Source: Granulosicoccus sp963833195 (GTDB lineage: Bacteria > Pseudomonadota > Gammaproteobacteria > Granulosicoccales > Granulosicoccaceae). Taken from it: DNA of 64,000 nucleotides. Position numbers and translations under genes: made by a program. How positions within the stretch are numbered: position 1 is the first letter of the stretch; every line of letters starts with the position of its first letter. The notes under the pieces are model-generated. The model was not told the DNA's origin and did not search any database. It was given only the letters and a program-made list of their open reading frames with translations. Where the stretch lies: positions 2,356,001 to 2,420,000 of the forward strand of contig CAWHXF010000027.1 of NCBI GenBank assembly GCA_963833195.1. Reading direction: 5' to 3'. Below are positions 53,948-61,742 of the stretch, in pieces.

Positions 53948-54853
53948 TCAGCCCACCGCGCGCAGCACGGGCTTGCGCGCCCGGCGCCGCTCCTCGACGA
54001 GCGAGACGAGGTAATCCCCGTAGCCGCTCTTCCGGAGCGGGCCGCCGAGCTCCAGCATGGCGGCGTCGTCGATCCAGCCCTGGCGCCAGGCGATCTCCTC
54101 GGGACAGGCGATCTTGACGCCCTGCCGGCTCTCGATGGTCTCGACGAACTGCCCGGCCTCCAGCAGCGAATGCGCCGTGCCGGTGTCGAGCCAGGCGTAG
54201 CCACGCGACATGGTCTCCACCATCAGGTCACCGCGCTCGAGGTACGCCCGGTTGACGTCGGTGATCTCGAGCTCGCCGCGCGCGGACGGGCGCACGCCGT
54301 GCGCGATCTCGACCACGTCGTTGTCGTAGAAGTACAACCCCGTTACCGCGAAGCGGGACTTCGGCTCGGCAGGCTTTTCCTCGATGTCCGTCGCCCTGCC
54401 CGCCTCGTCGAAGCTGACGACGCCGTAGCGCTCGGGGTCCGCCACCTGGTAGGCGAAGACGCTGGCACCGCTGGGGCGCGCGGCCGCGCGCTGCAGCAGC
54501 CCGCTCAGGTCGTGCCCGTGGAAGATGTTGTCGCCGAGCACGAGCGCGACCGAGTCGTCTCCGATGAACTCCTCGCCGATCAGGAACGATTGGGCGAGCC
54601 CGTCGGGGGACGGCTGGACGGCGTAGGAGATGTCGAGGCCCCACTGCGCACCGTCGCCGAGCAGGTGCCGGAACGCGGCCAGGTCCCGCGGCGTGCAGAT
54701 CAGCAGGATCTCGCGGATGCCGGCGAGCATCAGCGTGCTCACCGGGTAGTACACCATGGGCTTGTCGTAGACGGGCAGCAGCTGCTTCGAGACGACCTGC
54801 GTCATCGGGTGCAGCCGCGTGCCCGAGCCGCCCGCCAGTACGATGCCCTTCAC
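53948..54853 (-). CDS. rmlA: glucose-1-phosphate thymidylyltransferase
   Basis: 301 residues from GTG 54853. First step of dTDP-rhamnose synthesis. GIVLAGGSGTRLHPMTQVVSKQLLPVYDKPM at the N-terminus (nucleotide-binding loop and Lys; quoted pieces overlap), YYPVSTLMLAGI, QPSPDGLAQSFLIGEEFI, LVLGDNIFHGHDL, YGVVSFDEAGRATDIEEKP and WLDTGTAHSLLEAGQFV. Its start lies 2 bases after the UDP-xylose synthase stop, so the two are cotranscribed. The remaining rml genes are 40 kb away at 11.8-14.4 kb, an unusual split. Confidence 0.96.
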   Translation of the reverse strand: MKGIVLAGGSGTRLHPMTQVVSKQLLPVYDKPMVYYPVSTLMLAGIREILLICTPRDLAAFRHLLGDGAQWGLDISYAVQPSPDGLAQSFLIGEEFIGDDSVALVLGDNIFHGHDLSGLLQRAAARPSGASVFAYQVADPERYGVVSFDEAGRATDIEEKPAEPKSRFAVTGLYFYDNDVVEIAHGVRPSARGELEITDVNRAYLERGDLMVETMSRGYAWLDTGTAHSLLEAGQFVETIESRQGVKIACPEEIAWRQGWIDDAAMLELGGPLRKSGYGDYLVSLVEERRRARKPVLRAVG

Positions 54854-54855
54854 GC

Positions 54856-55878
54856 TCAGGCGACCCGGCTGCCGGCGGCGAGCCGCATGGGGACCGCCTT
54901 GCTCGCGTCGCCGCTGAGCAGCGCGTCGAAGTAGGCGATGGTACGCGCCAGGCCGTCGTCGAGGTTCACGGTCGGCTCCCAGCCGAGCTTCTCCTTGGCG
55001 AGCGTGATGTCGGGCTTGCGCTGAGTCGGATCGTCGCTCGGCAGGTCGCGGAACTCGAGCTTCGAGGACGAGCCCGTCATGGCGATGACCTTCTCCGCGA
55101 GCTCCCGAATGGTGAACTCGCCGGGATTGCCGAGGTTGATCGGGCCCGTCACGTCGTCGCCGGTGTTCATCAGGCGCACGAAGCCTTCGATCAGGTCGGT
55201 GCAGTAGCAGAAGCTTCTCGTCTGCTGGCCTTCGCCGTAGATCGTGATCGGCTCGCCGGTCAGGGCCTGCACGATGAAGTTCGACACCACGCGCCCGTCG
55301 GAGGGGTGCATGCGCGGGCCGTAGGTATTGAAGATGCGCCCGACCTTGATGCGCAGGTCGTGCTGGCGGTAGTAATCGAAGAAGAGCGTCTCGGCGCAGC
55401 GCTTGCCCTCGTCGTAGCAGGAGCGGAAGCCGATGGGGTTGACGTGACCCCAGTAGTCCTCGGTCTGCGGGTGCACCTTGGGGTCGCCGTAGACCTCGCT
55501 GGTGGAGGCCTGGAAGATCTTCGCACCCGTGCGCTTGGCGAGACCCAGCATGTTGATCGCCCCGTGCACGCTCGTCTTGGTCGTGGCGACCGGGTCGTGC
55601 TGGTAGTGCACGGGCGATGCCGGGCACGCCAGGTTGTAGATCTCGTCGATCTCGAGGTAGATCGGGAAGGTCACGTCGTGGCGCAGCACCTCGAACGAGG
55701 TGTTGCTCATCAGGTGCTCGATGTTGCGCTTGGCCCCGGTGAAGTAGTTGTCCAGGCAGATGACCTCGTGGCCCTCGCCCAGCAGCCGCTCGCACAGGTG
55801 CGAGCCGAGGAAGCCCGCCCCACCGGTGATCAGGATGCGCTTGCTCGGAAGGGCGCTCTGCGTGCTTGCGTCAGTCAT
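54856..55878 (-). CDS. uxs: UDP-glucuronate decarboxylase (UDP-xylose synthase)
   Basis: 340 residues, ATG 55878. Converts UDP-glucuronate to UDP-xylose. Short-chain dehydrogenase fold: RILITGGAGFLGSHLCERLL, VICLDNYFTGAKRNIEHL, YNLACPASPVHYQHDPV (family-specific), QASTSEVYGDPKVHPQ, the catalytic SCYDEGKRCAETLFFDYYRQ (Tyr-x3-Lys), RIFNTYGPRMHPSDGRVVSNFI and GWEPTVNLDDGLARTI. No N-terminal membrane anchor, so cytosolic. It heads the minus-strand block uxs-rmlA-GT61-GT61-GT14. Its presence implies xylose in the surface polysaccharide, since no arabinose or apiose enzyme is nearby. Confidence 0.94.
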   Translation of the reverse strand: MTDASTQSALPSKRILITGGAGFLGSHLCERLLGEGHEVICLDNYFTGAKRNIEHLMSNTSFEVLRHDVTFPIYLEIDEIYNLACPASPVHYQHDPVATTKTSVHGAINMLGLAKRTGAKIFQASTSEVYGDPKVHPQTEDYWGHVNPIGFRSCYDEGKRCAETLFFDYYRQHDLRIKVGRIFNTYGPRMHPSDGRVVSNFIVQALTGEPITIYGEGQQTRSFCYCTDLIEGFVRLMNTGDDVTGPINLGNPGEFTIRELAEKVIAMTGSSSKLEFRDLPSDDPTQRKPDITLAKEKLGWEPTVNLDDGLARTIAYFDALLSGDASKAVPMRLAAGSRVA

Positions 55879-56188
55879 GGTTCGGGATAGGCGAAGGTGG
55901 GGTCGGAGGGGGGTGCGGGGCGGCGGGGCCGCGTGCGCAGGACTATAGATGGCGGGCAGGCACGTGCCGTGCCGATAATCCCGCCGCGCCGGATATCTCC
56001 CGGCGCCCGTGCCCGTGGCAGCAAGGAGCGGGCCACGCCGCGGCGGGCAGGTCCGCCGATCGCGCGCGGGCGCGCCCGGCTGGCCGGGCAGCTTGCACCA
56101 AACCCGACCGCGCTTCGCCTTGCCTGTGCGAATGGCAACGAATTGACACGGTGTCCGACATCGCCCCGGATCGGGGTCGGGAATCGAC
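55879..56188. other. intergenic region upstream of uxs
   Basis: 310 bases between uxs and the second GT14 gene, both minus. It has no coding frame of note. It must hold the uxs-rmlA promoter. The most striking element is the palindrome and -24/-12-like site at 55959-55973. Confidence 0.55.
55959..55973 (-). promoter_or_regulatory. possible sigma54 (-24/-12) promoter ahead of uxs
   Basis: On the minus strand CGGCACGGCACGTGCC keeps GG, ten bases, then GC, the exact -24/-12 spacing, and matches most of the TGGCACG-N4-TTGC consensus. It also contains the perfect palindrome GGCACGTGCC. A TATAGT hexamer 13 bases further on gives an alternative, weaker sigma70 reading. The site is about 80 bases upstream of the uxs ATG. 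Confidence 0.35.
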
Positions 56189-57160
56189 TCAGGCCGCGTG
56201 CCGCGCGCCGGGTCCGCCGCGCCGGTCCAGCACCTCGCGCACGATCCGCGCGTCGTGGCGGGTATCGAACTTGCGCGCGTACAGGGCGTCGGAGGCCGCG
56301 ATGGCGTCGCGGTCCCCGATGTCGAGCACCTTCACGCGGGGCACCGGCCCGGGGCGCAGGATGAGCCGGCCGTAGTCCTGGCTGCGGCGCTCGCGGAACG
56401 GCGAGTTCGCGATGTAGGTCTGGAAGTAGCTCTCGTCCGGGATGAACGTCGTGCGCAGCACGTCGTACAGCTCGTAGGCGAACGGGTCGCTGCGAAGGTG
56501 CTCCAGCAGGGATCGGTGCAGGCTGAACCAGTTCGCGCCGATGTGGAACGGATGGCGCTCGAAGAACGCGCCGCGCCTGGCCAGCAGCAGCGGATCGGCC
56601 ACGCCCACGTAGGTCTCGCCCTTCTCGCCCACCTCGGCCACGTCGACGAGGCTGCGCGCGTACATGTCCATCTGCGGGTCGATCGTGCCGGGTCGGGCGT
56701 ACACCTTCGTGTGGCCGCGGTCGCCCCACAACTGCAGTTCGGGGGTGGGGTTCGAGATCGGCAGGGACTCCAGCGCCACCGGCTCGGCGCGGTGGCAGCG
56801 GATGAAGCTGGTGCGCTCCGCGTCGCCGGCGGCGAGGCGCTCGCGGATGACGTCGTCGGAGGCGATCGGCAGGTCCTGGCCGCTCAGCACCACGTAGTAC
56901 CGCCAGCTCGAGTCCGTGTCCAGCAGCTCCAGCGCCCCGCGCAGGGTCTTGCGCAGCGTGCCGCCCGCGCCCCAGCCGATGGCCGCGTCGCGGCGCACGT
57001 GCACGTTCGGGCACCGGGCCACCGCCTCGATGGGCCGGGTGTCCGGGCGCTTGCCGTCGTCGATGTCGATCAGCACCGTGACGTCGTCGGCCAGCAGCGA
57101 CTCGACGAGCAGCGCCACCTGACGGAAGTTGTCGTGGCAGAGAACGTGGTAGGCGATCAC
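56189..57160 (-). CDS. GT14-type glycosyltransferase, copy 2
   Basis: 323 residues from GTG 57160. Same motif order as the copy at 50114-51064: IAYHVLCHDNFRQVALLVESL, VTVLIDIDDGKRPDT, IGWGAGGTLRKTLRGALELL, YYVVLSGQDLPIASDDVI, HPFHIGANWFSLHRSLLEHL, TTFIPDESYFQTYIANSPF. The middle (acceptor-facing) part differs more (AEPVALESLPISNPTPELQ), so the two copies may use different acceptors. It is transcribed away from the sulfotransferase gene at 57344. The leader before its start resembles that of copy 1. Confidence 0.87.
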   Translation of the reverse strand: MIAYHVLCHDNFRQVALLVESLLADDVTVLIDIDDGKRPDTRPIEAVARCPNVHVRRDAAIGWGAGGTLRKTLRGALELLDTDSSWRYYVVLSGQDLPIASDDVIRERLAAGDAERTSFIRCHRAEPVALESLPISNPTPELQLWGDRGHTKVYARPGTIDPQMDMYARSLVDVAEVGEKGETYVGVADPLLLARRGAFFERHPFHIGANWFSLHRSLLEHLRSDPFAYELYDVLRTTFIPDESYFQTYIANSPFRERRSQDYGRLILRPGPVPRVKVLDIGDRDAIAASDALYARKFDTRHDARIVREVLDRRGGPGARHAA

Positions 57161-57343
57161 GGCGACACCGAAGTCTGGCGGGCGAGCGGGCGGACATTCA
57201 GGAAGCGTGCCCCGGCGTTCGCGCCACGCCCGCTCCCCGTCCCGCGACCGGTCGCTCGCGATTCCCCGCCGCCGCAGGGGCACGCTCCGTGCTTCGGTGC
57301 GGGGGACCGCCCTTCCCCCCATCGGACAACGGACCCCATTCGC

Positions 57344-58204
57344 GTGACGCTCCTGACTCCCCTGCTCGTGCGCACGTTCGGCCGCACCGGCTCGACGCTG
57401 CTGATGCAGATCCTCGCCACGTCCGATCGGGTGCGCTTCGAGCGCGAGTACCCGTTCGAGCACCGCTACCTGAGCTACGCGTACAACCTCGCGCGGCTGG
57501 TGCGTGCGCCCGTGGAGGACCGCGCGGCCTGGAACAACGACGTGCTCTTCAGGAACCAGAGCCCGCTCGTCGGGGGTCTGCCCTACGGCAAGATCAAGAG
57601 CTTCGACGTGGAATGGCTGTCGCGCGAGCTGTTCGTGTCGACGTGGGAGCAGTTCTCGCGCGCGATGCGCCGCTCGGCGGGTCTCGCCGACGACGTGCCC
57701 GCCTGGTACGCGGAAAAGGCGCCGCACCAGGTGGCGGATCTCGCCAACGAGCTACTCGGCGGCAGGAACGTGTTCCTGCTGCGCGACCCGCGCGACGAGA
57801 TGGTCTCGATCAAGAGCTTCAACGCGAAGCGCGGCTTCGCAAGCTTCGGTTGGGTGGAATCGGACACCGACGACAGCTACGCGCGCAAGCTGTGCAAGAA
57901 CCGCCGGAACTTCATGCACCGGTTGATGGAGCTGACCACCGACGAGCGACGCATCGCGGTCCGCTACGAGGATCTCATCCGGGACGGCGAGGCGCAGACG
58001 CGGCGCCTGGCCGAATGGCTCGGCACGGAGCTCGACTATCGCGCCGCCACGCAGGATCGCGGCATCCAGAAGGTGCACATGACCTCGAAGAACCCCGCCG
58101 GTTCGGTCGAGCGCTGGCGCGACGAGCTCGACCCTTCCGTCCAGCGCATCTTCGCCGACGAGCTCGGCGACGAGCTGAGCGCGCTGGGCTACCCGCTCAG
58201 GTGA
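57344..58204 (+). CDS. PAPS-dependent sulfotransferase
   Basis: 286 residues from GTG 57344. The 5'-phosphosulfate loop is near the start (LVRTFGRTGSTLLMQIL). The 3'-phosphate site is FLLRDPRDEMVSIKSFN. IAVRYEDLIRDGEAQTRRLAEWLG and the C-terminal TSKNPAGSVERWRDEL (PAPS-loop-like) complete the family pattern. Cytosolic, with no membrane segment. Its stop overlaps the GT2 start (GTGA), tying it to the GT2-GT4 pair. It very likely sulfates a sugar or lipid precursor of the surface polysaccharide. Confidence 0.88.
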   Translation: MTLLTPLLVRTFGRTGSTLLMQILATSDRVRFEREYPFEHRYLSYAYNLARLVRAPVEDRAAWNNDVLFRNQSPLVGGLPYGKIKSFDVEWLSRELFVSTWEQFSRAMRRSAGLADDVPAWYAEKAPHQVADLANELLGGRNVFLLRDPRDEMVSIKSFNAKRGFASFGWVESDTDDSYARKLCKNRRNFMHRLMELTTDERRIAVRYEDLIRDGEAQTRRLAEWLGTELDYRAATQDRGIQKVHMTSKNPAGSVERWRDELDPSVQRIFADELGDELSALGYPLR

Positions 58205-59649
58205 GCGCGCGCCGACGCGCACTCGGCTGGCTGCTGCACCGCATCGGCCGGAAGCGACTCGCGCGCTACCGACGCCGCTTCGGCGGCATGGCCGCACGCG
58301 CCGCGCGCCGCGCGGAGCGGCTGCGTCCGGTGCCCCGACTGGTGGCCGCGCGCAGCGTCCGGCTGGGCGCGGGCGGCACCGTCGTCGCGGGCGTCGAGAA
58401 CCCCGGCCGGCACGGCGCGGGCGCGCTGCACGCGCGGCTCGCGGACGGCTCCCTGCACCCCCTGGAGGCCACGTCCGTGCGCTGGCACGCGCCGAGCCGC
58501 CCGGCGCGCGAGCGCCGTTTCGTCGTCGCCGCGCCCGCCGGTGCCGCGGCCGTCGTGCTCGAGTGCGCGGACGGCCGGCGCGTCGAGACCCGCCTGCGCC
58601 CGGAGACGCCGACGGGTGCCGTGGCGGCGGTGCGCGCCGCGCTCGAATGCGGCTTCGGCGCACCCTCGCGCCGCGCGCTCTACGGCCGCGTGCTGGGCGG
58701 CCCCCTCGAGGCGCTGTGGGCCGCCCGGGCGCGGCCCGACGGCGACGGCGTGACCTGCGCGTGGCGCGCGGAGCTCGCCGTGGCGCACCCCGACGTCACG
58801 CTCGTCATCCCGATCTACGGCCGCCACGACTTCATCGAGCACCAGCTCGCGCGCTTCGCGCTGGACCCCTACCTTGCGCGGCAGGACATCCTGTACGTGA
58901 TCGACGATCCGCGGCTGCACGCCGTCGTCCGGGCCCGGGCGGACGCGCTCGCGCGCCTGTACGCGGTACCGTTCCGCGTGCAGTTCCTGCCCGAGAACCG
59001 AGGCTACGCCGGCGCGTGCAACGCGGGCGCACGCGCCGCGCTCGCGCCGCGCCTGCTGCTGCTGAACTCCGACGTGATGCCTTTGGCGCCCGGCTGGCTG
59101 GAGCGCCTGTGCGCGGCGGCGCGCGCGAGCGGCGACCGCGCCGTGGTCGGCGCGCGCCTGCTCTACGAGGACGGCAGCGTGCAGCACGACGGCATGCGCC
59201 TCGCCCCTTCGCCCTTCCACGAAGGGCTGTGGCTGAACCTGCATCCCGGCAAGGGCCTGCCCGTCTCGCTATTCCCGGTGAACGACGTTCCCGAGCCCCG
59301 CGACGCCGTGACGGGCGCCTGCCTGCTGATCCGCGCCGACGACTATCGCGCGCTCGGCGGACTCGACGAGCGCTACGTGCTCGGCGACTTCGAGGACTCC
59401 GACCTGTGTCTCGCGGCGCGCGAGGCCGGGCTGGACGTGCTGATCGCCACCGACGCGACGCTGGAGCACCTGGAGCGTCAGTCCCAGACCCTCGTCAGCG
59501 ACGCGCCATGGAAGGAGGAGCTGACGCGCTACAACTGCTGGCAGCACGCCATGAAGTGGTCGGCCGAGCTCGAGGCGCTGGCCGCGAGCCGCGACGCCGT
59601 GGCCGACCCGACCCACCAGACCGACGACGAGCTGCGGAGGGCGGCATGA
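58201..59649 (+). CDS. GT2 glycosyltransferase, paralogue B of the GT2-GT4 pair
   Basis: 482 residues from GTG 58201, intact. N-terminal ~190 residues: a basic helix (GWLLHRIGRKRLARYRRRF) and a beta module. GT2 domain: VTLVIPIYGRHDFIEHQL, LYVIDDPRLHAVV, LPENRGYAGACNAG, APRLLLLNSDVMPLAPGWL (metal site), GARLLYEDGSVQHDGM, TGACLLIRADDYRALGGLDE, LGDFEDSDLCLAARE and EHLERQSQTLVSDAPW. Co-linear with 46271-47792, which lets that frameshifted copy be interpreted. The ATGA overlap with the next GT4 gene shows coupling. Donor and acceptor unknown. Confidence 0.92.
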   Translation: MSARRRALGWLLHRIGRKRLARYRRRFGGMAARAARRAERLRPVPRLVAARSVRLGAGGTVVAGVENPGRHGAGALHARLADGSLHPLEATSVRWHAPSRPARERRFVVAAPAGAAAVVLECADGRRVETRLRPETPTGAVAAVRAALECGFGAPSRRALYGRVLGGPLEALWAARARPDGDGVTCAWRAELAVAHPDVTLVIPIYGRHDFIEHQLARFALDPYLARQDILYVIDDPRLHAVVRARADALARLYAVPFRVQFLPENRGYAGACNAGARAALAPRLLLLNSDVMPLAPGWLERLCAAARASGDRAVVGARLLYEDGSVQHDGMRLAPSPFHEGLWLNLHPGKGLPVSLFPVNDVPEPRDAVTGACLLIRADDYRALGGLDERYVLGDFEDSDLCLAAREAGLDVLIATDATLEHLERQSQTLVSDAPWKEELTRYNCWQHAMKWSAELEALAASRDAVADPTHQTDDELRRAA

Positions 59650-60953
59650 GCGACCCAGCACGCGTGTTGGTGGTCTCGCACGGCCACCCGGACATCAGCA
59701 CCGGGGGCGGCGAGATCGCGGCGCTGAACCTGCACCGCGCGCTCGGAGCGAGCGGCGAGTTCCGATCCGTCTTCCTCGCGCGCCACGACGACGTGCGCCG
59801 GCTGCACGGCGGCACCCCCTTCGCCGGCACCGGGCGGCCCGACGAGATCCTGTTCCACTCGACCATGCCGGACTGGTTCCGCTTCTCGCAACCGGACCCG
59901 GCGCGCGTCTGGCGCGACTTCCGCGAGGCGCTCGACGCGGCCGCGCCGGACATCGTGCACTTCCATCACTACGTGCATCTGGGTCTGGAGCTGCTGCGCG
60001 AGGTGAAGAACCGCGACCCGCACACCCCGATCCTGCTGACGCTGCACGAGTACTTCGCGCAGTGCCACAACCACGGCCAGATGGTGCGCACCGATGCGCG
60101 CACCCTGTGCCGCCGCGCCACGCCGGACGCCTGCGCGCGATGCTTTCCGTCGCGCACCGCACAGGACTTCGCGTTGCGCGAGGGCTTCGTGAAGGCGCAT
60201 TTCGCGCTGGTCGATCGCTTCGTGGCGCCGAGCGCCTTCCTCGCTCAGCGCTACGTCGACTGGGGCGTGCACCCGGACCGCATCGAGGTGATCGAGAACC
60301 TGCTGGACGATGACGCGGCCGTTCCCAACCGCGAGCGCGCCGCGAACGGACCGCTGCGGATCGGCTTCTTCGGCCAGATCAACGACTTCAAGGGCGTCGA
60401 GGTGCTACTGGAGGCCGTCGCCTCGCTCGCCCCGCCCGTGCGCGACGGCCTGCGCGTCGACATCAACGGCAGCGGCCTGGAGCGCCAGGGCGCGCCCCTG
60501 CAGAAGCGCATCGCGCGTCACGTGCGCCGCAGCGACGGCGCGGTGCGCCTGCGCGGGGCCTACCGTTCGGACGAGGTCGGCGCGCTGATGCGGGACACCG
60601 ACTGGATGGTGCTGCCCTCGCGCTGGTGGGAGAACTCGCCCGTCGTCATTCTCGAGGCCCGCCGTGCCGGACTGCCGGTGATCTGCGGCGACATCGGGGG
60701 CATGGCCGAGAAGGTGGAGCACGGCGTGACGGGGCTGCACTTCCGCGTCGGCCGCGCCGACTCGCTCGCCGAGCGGCTGACCGAGGTCGTCGCGGGCGGC
60801 GAGCCCATGCGCCGAGCGTTCGCGCAGCGCATGGCCGCGACGTGGCGCCCGGAAGCGGACCGCGCGCGCCACCTGGCGCTGCACCGCGAGGTGCTGGCGA
60901 GGGCGCCGGGTCAGGTGCCGGCCGCGCCCGAAGCGTTCGACCGGGCGGCCTGA
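59646..60953 (+). CDS. GT4 glycosyltransferase, paralogue B
   Basis: 435 residues from ATG 59646. LVVSHGHPDISTGGGEIAALNLHRAL, DIVHFHHYVHLGLELLREV, LLTLHEYFAQCHNHGQMVRT, a four-Cys insert (TLCRRATPDACARCF), DRFVAPSAFLAQRYVDWG, IEVIENLLDD, IGFFGQINDFKGVEVLLEAV and the donor site LPSRWWENSPVVILEARRAGLPV. Parallel, motif for motif, to 47789-49069. Part of the plus-strand run sulfotransferase-GT2-GT4. Confidence 0.94.
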   Translation: MSDPARVLVVSHGHPDISTGGGEIAALNLHRALGASGEFRSVFLARHDDVRRLHGGTPFAGTGRPDEILFHSTMPDWFRFSQPDPARVWRDFREALDAAAPDIVHFHHYVHLGLELLREVKNRDPHTPILLTLHEYFAQCHNHGQMVRTDARTLCRRATPDACARCFPSRTAQDFALREGFVKAHFALVDRFVAPSAFLAQRYVDWGVHPDRIEVIENLLDDDAAVPNRERAANGPLRIGFFGQINDFKGVEVLLEAVASLAPPVRDGLRVDINGSGLERQGAPLQKRIARHVRRSDGAVRLRGAYRSDEVGALMRDTDWMVLPSRWWENSPVVILEARRAGLPVICGDIGGMAEKVEHGVTGLHFRVGRADSLAERLTEVVAGGEPMRRAFAQRMAATWRPEADRARHLALHREVLARAPGQVPAAPEAFDRAA

Positions 60954-60954
60954 G

Positions 60955-60980
60955 CGACCCGGGCGACCCGGGCGACCCGG
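60955..60980. repeat. 9-bp tandem repeat
   Basis: CGACCCGGG is repeated almost three times (60955-60963, 60964-60972, 60973-60980) immediately after the GT4 stop codon. Probably a slippage expansion. Confidence 0.7.
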
Positions 60981-61055
60981 AGGGCGCGCGCGGGGCCCGA
61001 GCGCGGCTCGAGTGCGGCCCTTGGGAAGTAGCCGAGGCCGCCCGCGACCTCGACG

Positions 61056-61742
61056 TCAGACGACGAGAGCGAGCAGCACCACACCGACGCCGAGCCCCAC
61101 CAGCGCCTCGATGCCGGCCTTGCGCCAGTCGCGCGCGGAGTCGATCGTCGGCTTCCGCTCGATCTGCGGCAGCACCGAAGCGGGCTTGGTGGTCAGCGCC
61201 TCGGCGCGCTCGACGGCGTCGGCGATCGGCATCCGGCAGGCGATCGCGTAGGCGACGAGGTCGCGCATCGCGAGCGCGCCGCCGTCGCCGGGGTGGTGGC
61301 GGATCAGCTGCGTGAGCGCGTTCAGCGCCTGCACGTTCATGCCGCGCTCGCGGGCGATGCGACGCGCGTGCGCGATGTCCTTCTCGAAGCCGACGAGCGC
61401 CTCGAGATCCGTCACCAACCGCTCCCGGTCGGCGCCGCTCTCGCCGAGCGCCTCGCGCGCGGCGGCGACCGTCGAGCTCGCGAGCTCGTCGCGCGCCTCG
61501 AGGCGCCCGTGCAGCGTCATCTCGACGAGCACGTTGACGCTCTGGAACGGCACCCCGGCGGCGACGAGGTTCTCGCGCACCTCGTGAGTCTCGTCCATCA
61601 GGCGCGTGATCTCGTCGATCGAGTCGCGGACGACGTTCTGCTCGGGGATCCGTGCCTGGCGGGCCGCGACGCTCGGATCGTTCGCGGCGTCGGACCCTAC
61701 GTCGGGCGTGGGCTCGGTCAACTGGCGGGCGGGTTCAGCCAC
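61056..61742 (-). CDS. hypothetical protein with C-terminal membrane anchor
   Basis: 228 residues, ATG 61742. Mostly helical and soluble (EQNVVRDSIDEITRLMDETH, VNVLVEMTLHGRLEARDEL, DLEALVGFEKDIAHARRIARE, NALTQLIRHHPGDGG), ending in one hydrophobic helix, IEALVGLGVGVVLLALVV. That makes it tail-anchored, facing the cytosol. No family recognised. Its start overlaps the upstream sulfotransferase stop by 8 bases, so it is translationally coupled to it and probably belongs to the polysaccharide pathway, perhaps as a membrane adaptor. Confidence 0.7.
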   Translation of the reverse strand: MAEPARQLTEPTPDVGSDAANDPSVAARQARIPEQNVVRDSIDEITRLMDETHEVRENLVAAGVPFQSVNVLVEMTLHGRLEARDELASSTVAAAREALGESGADRERLVTDLEALVGFEKDIAHARRIARERGMNVQALNALTQLIRHHPGDGGALAMRDLVAYAIACRMPIADAVERAEALTTKPASVLPQIERKPTIDSARDWRKAGIEALVGLGVGVVLLALVV

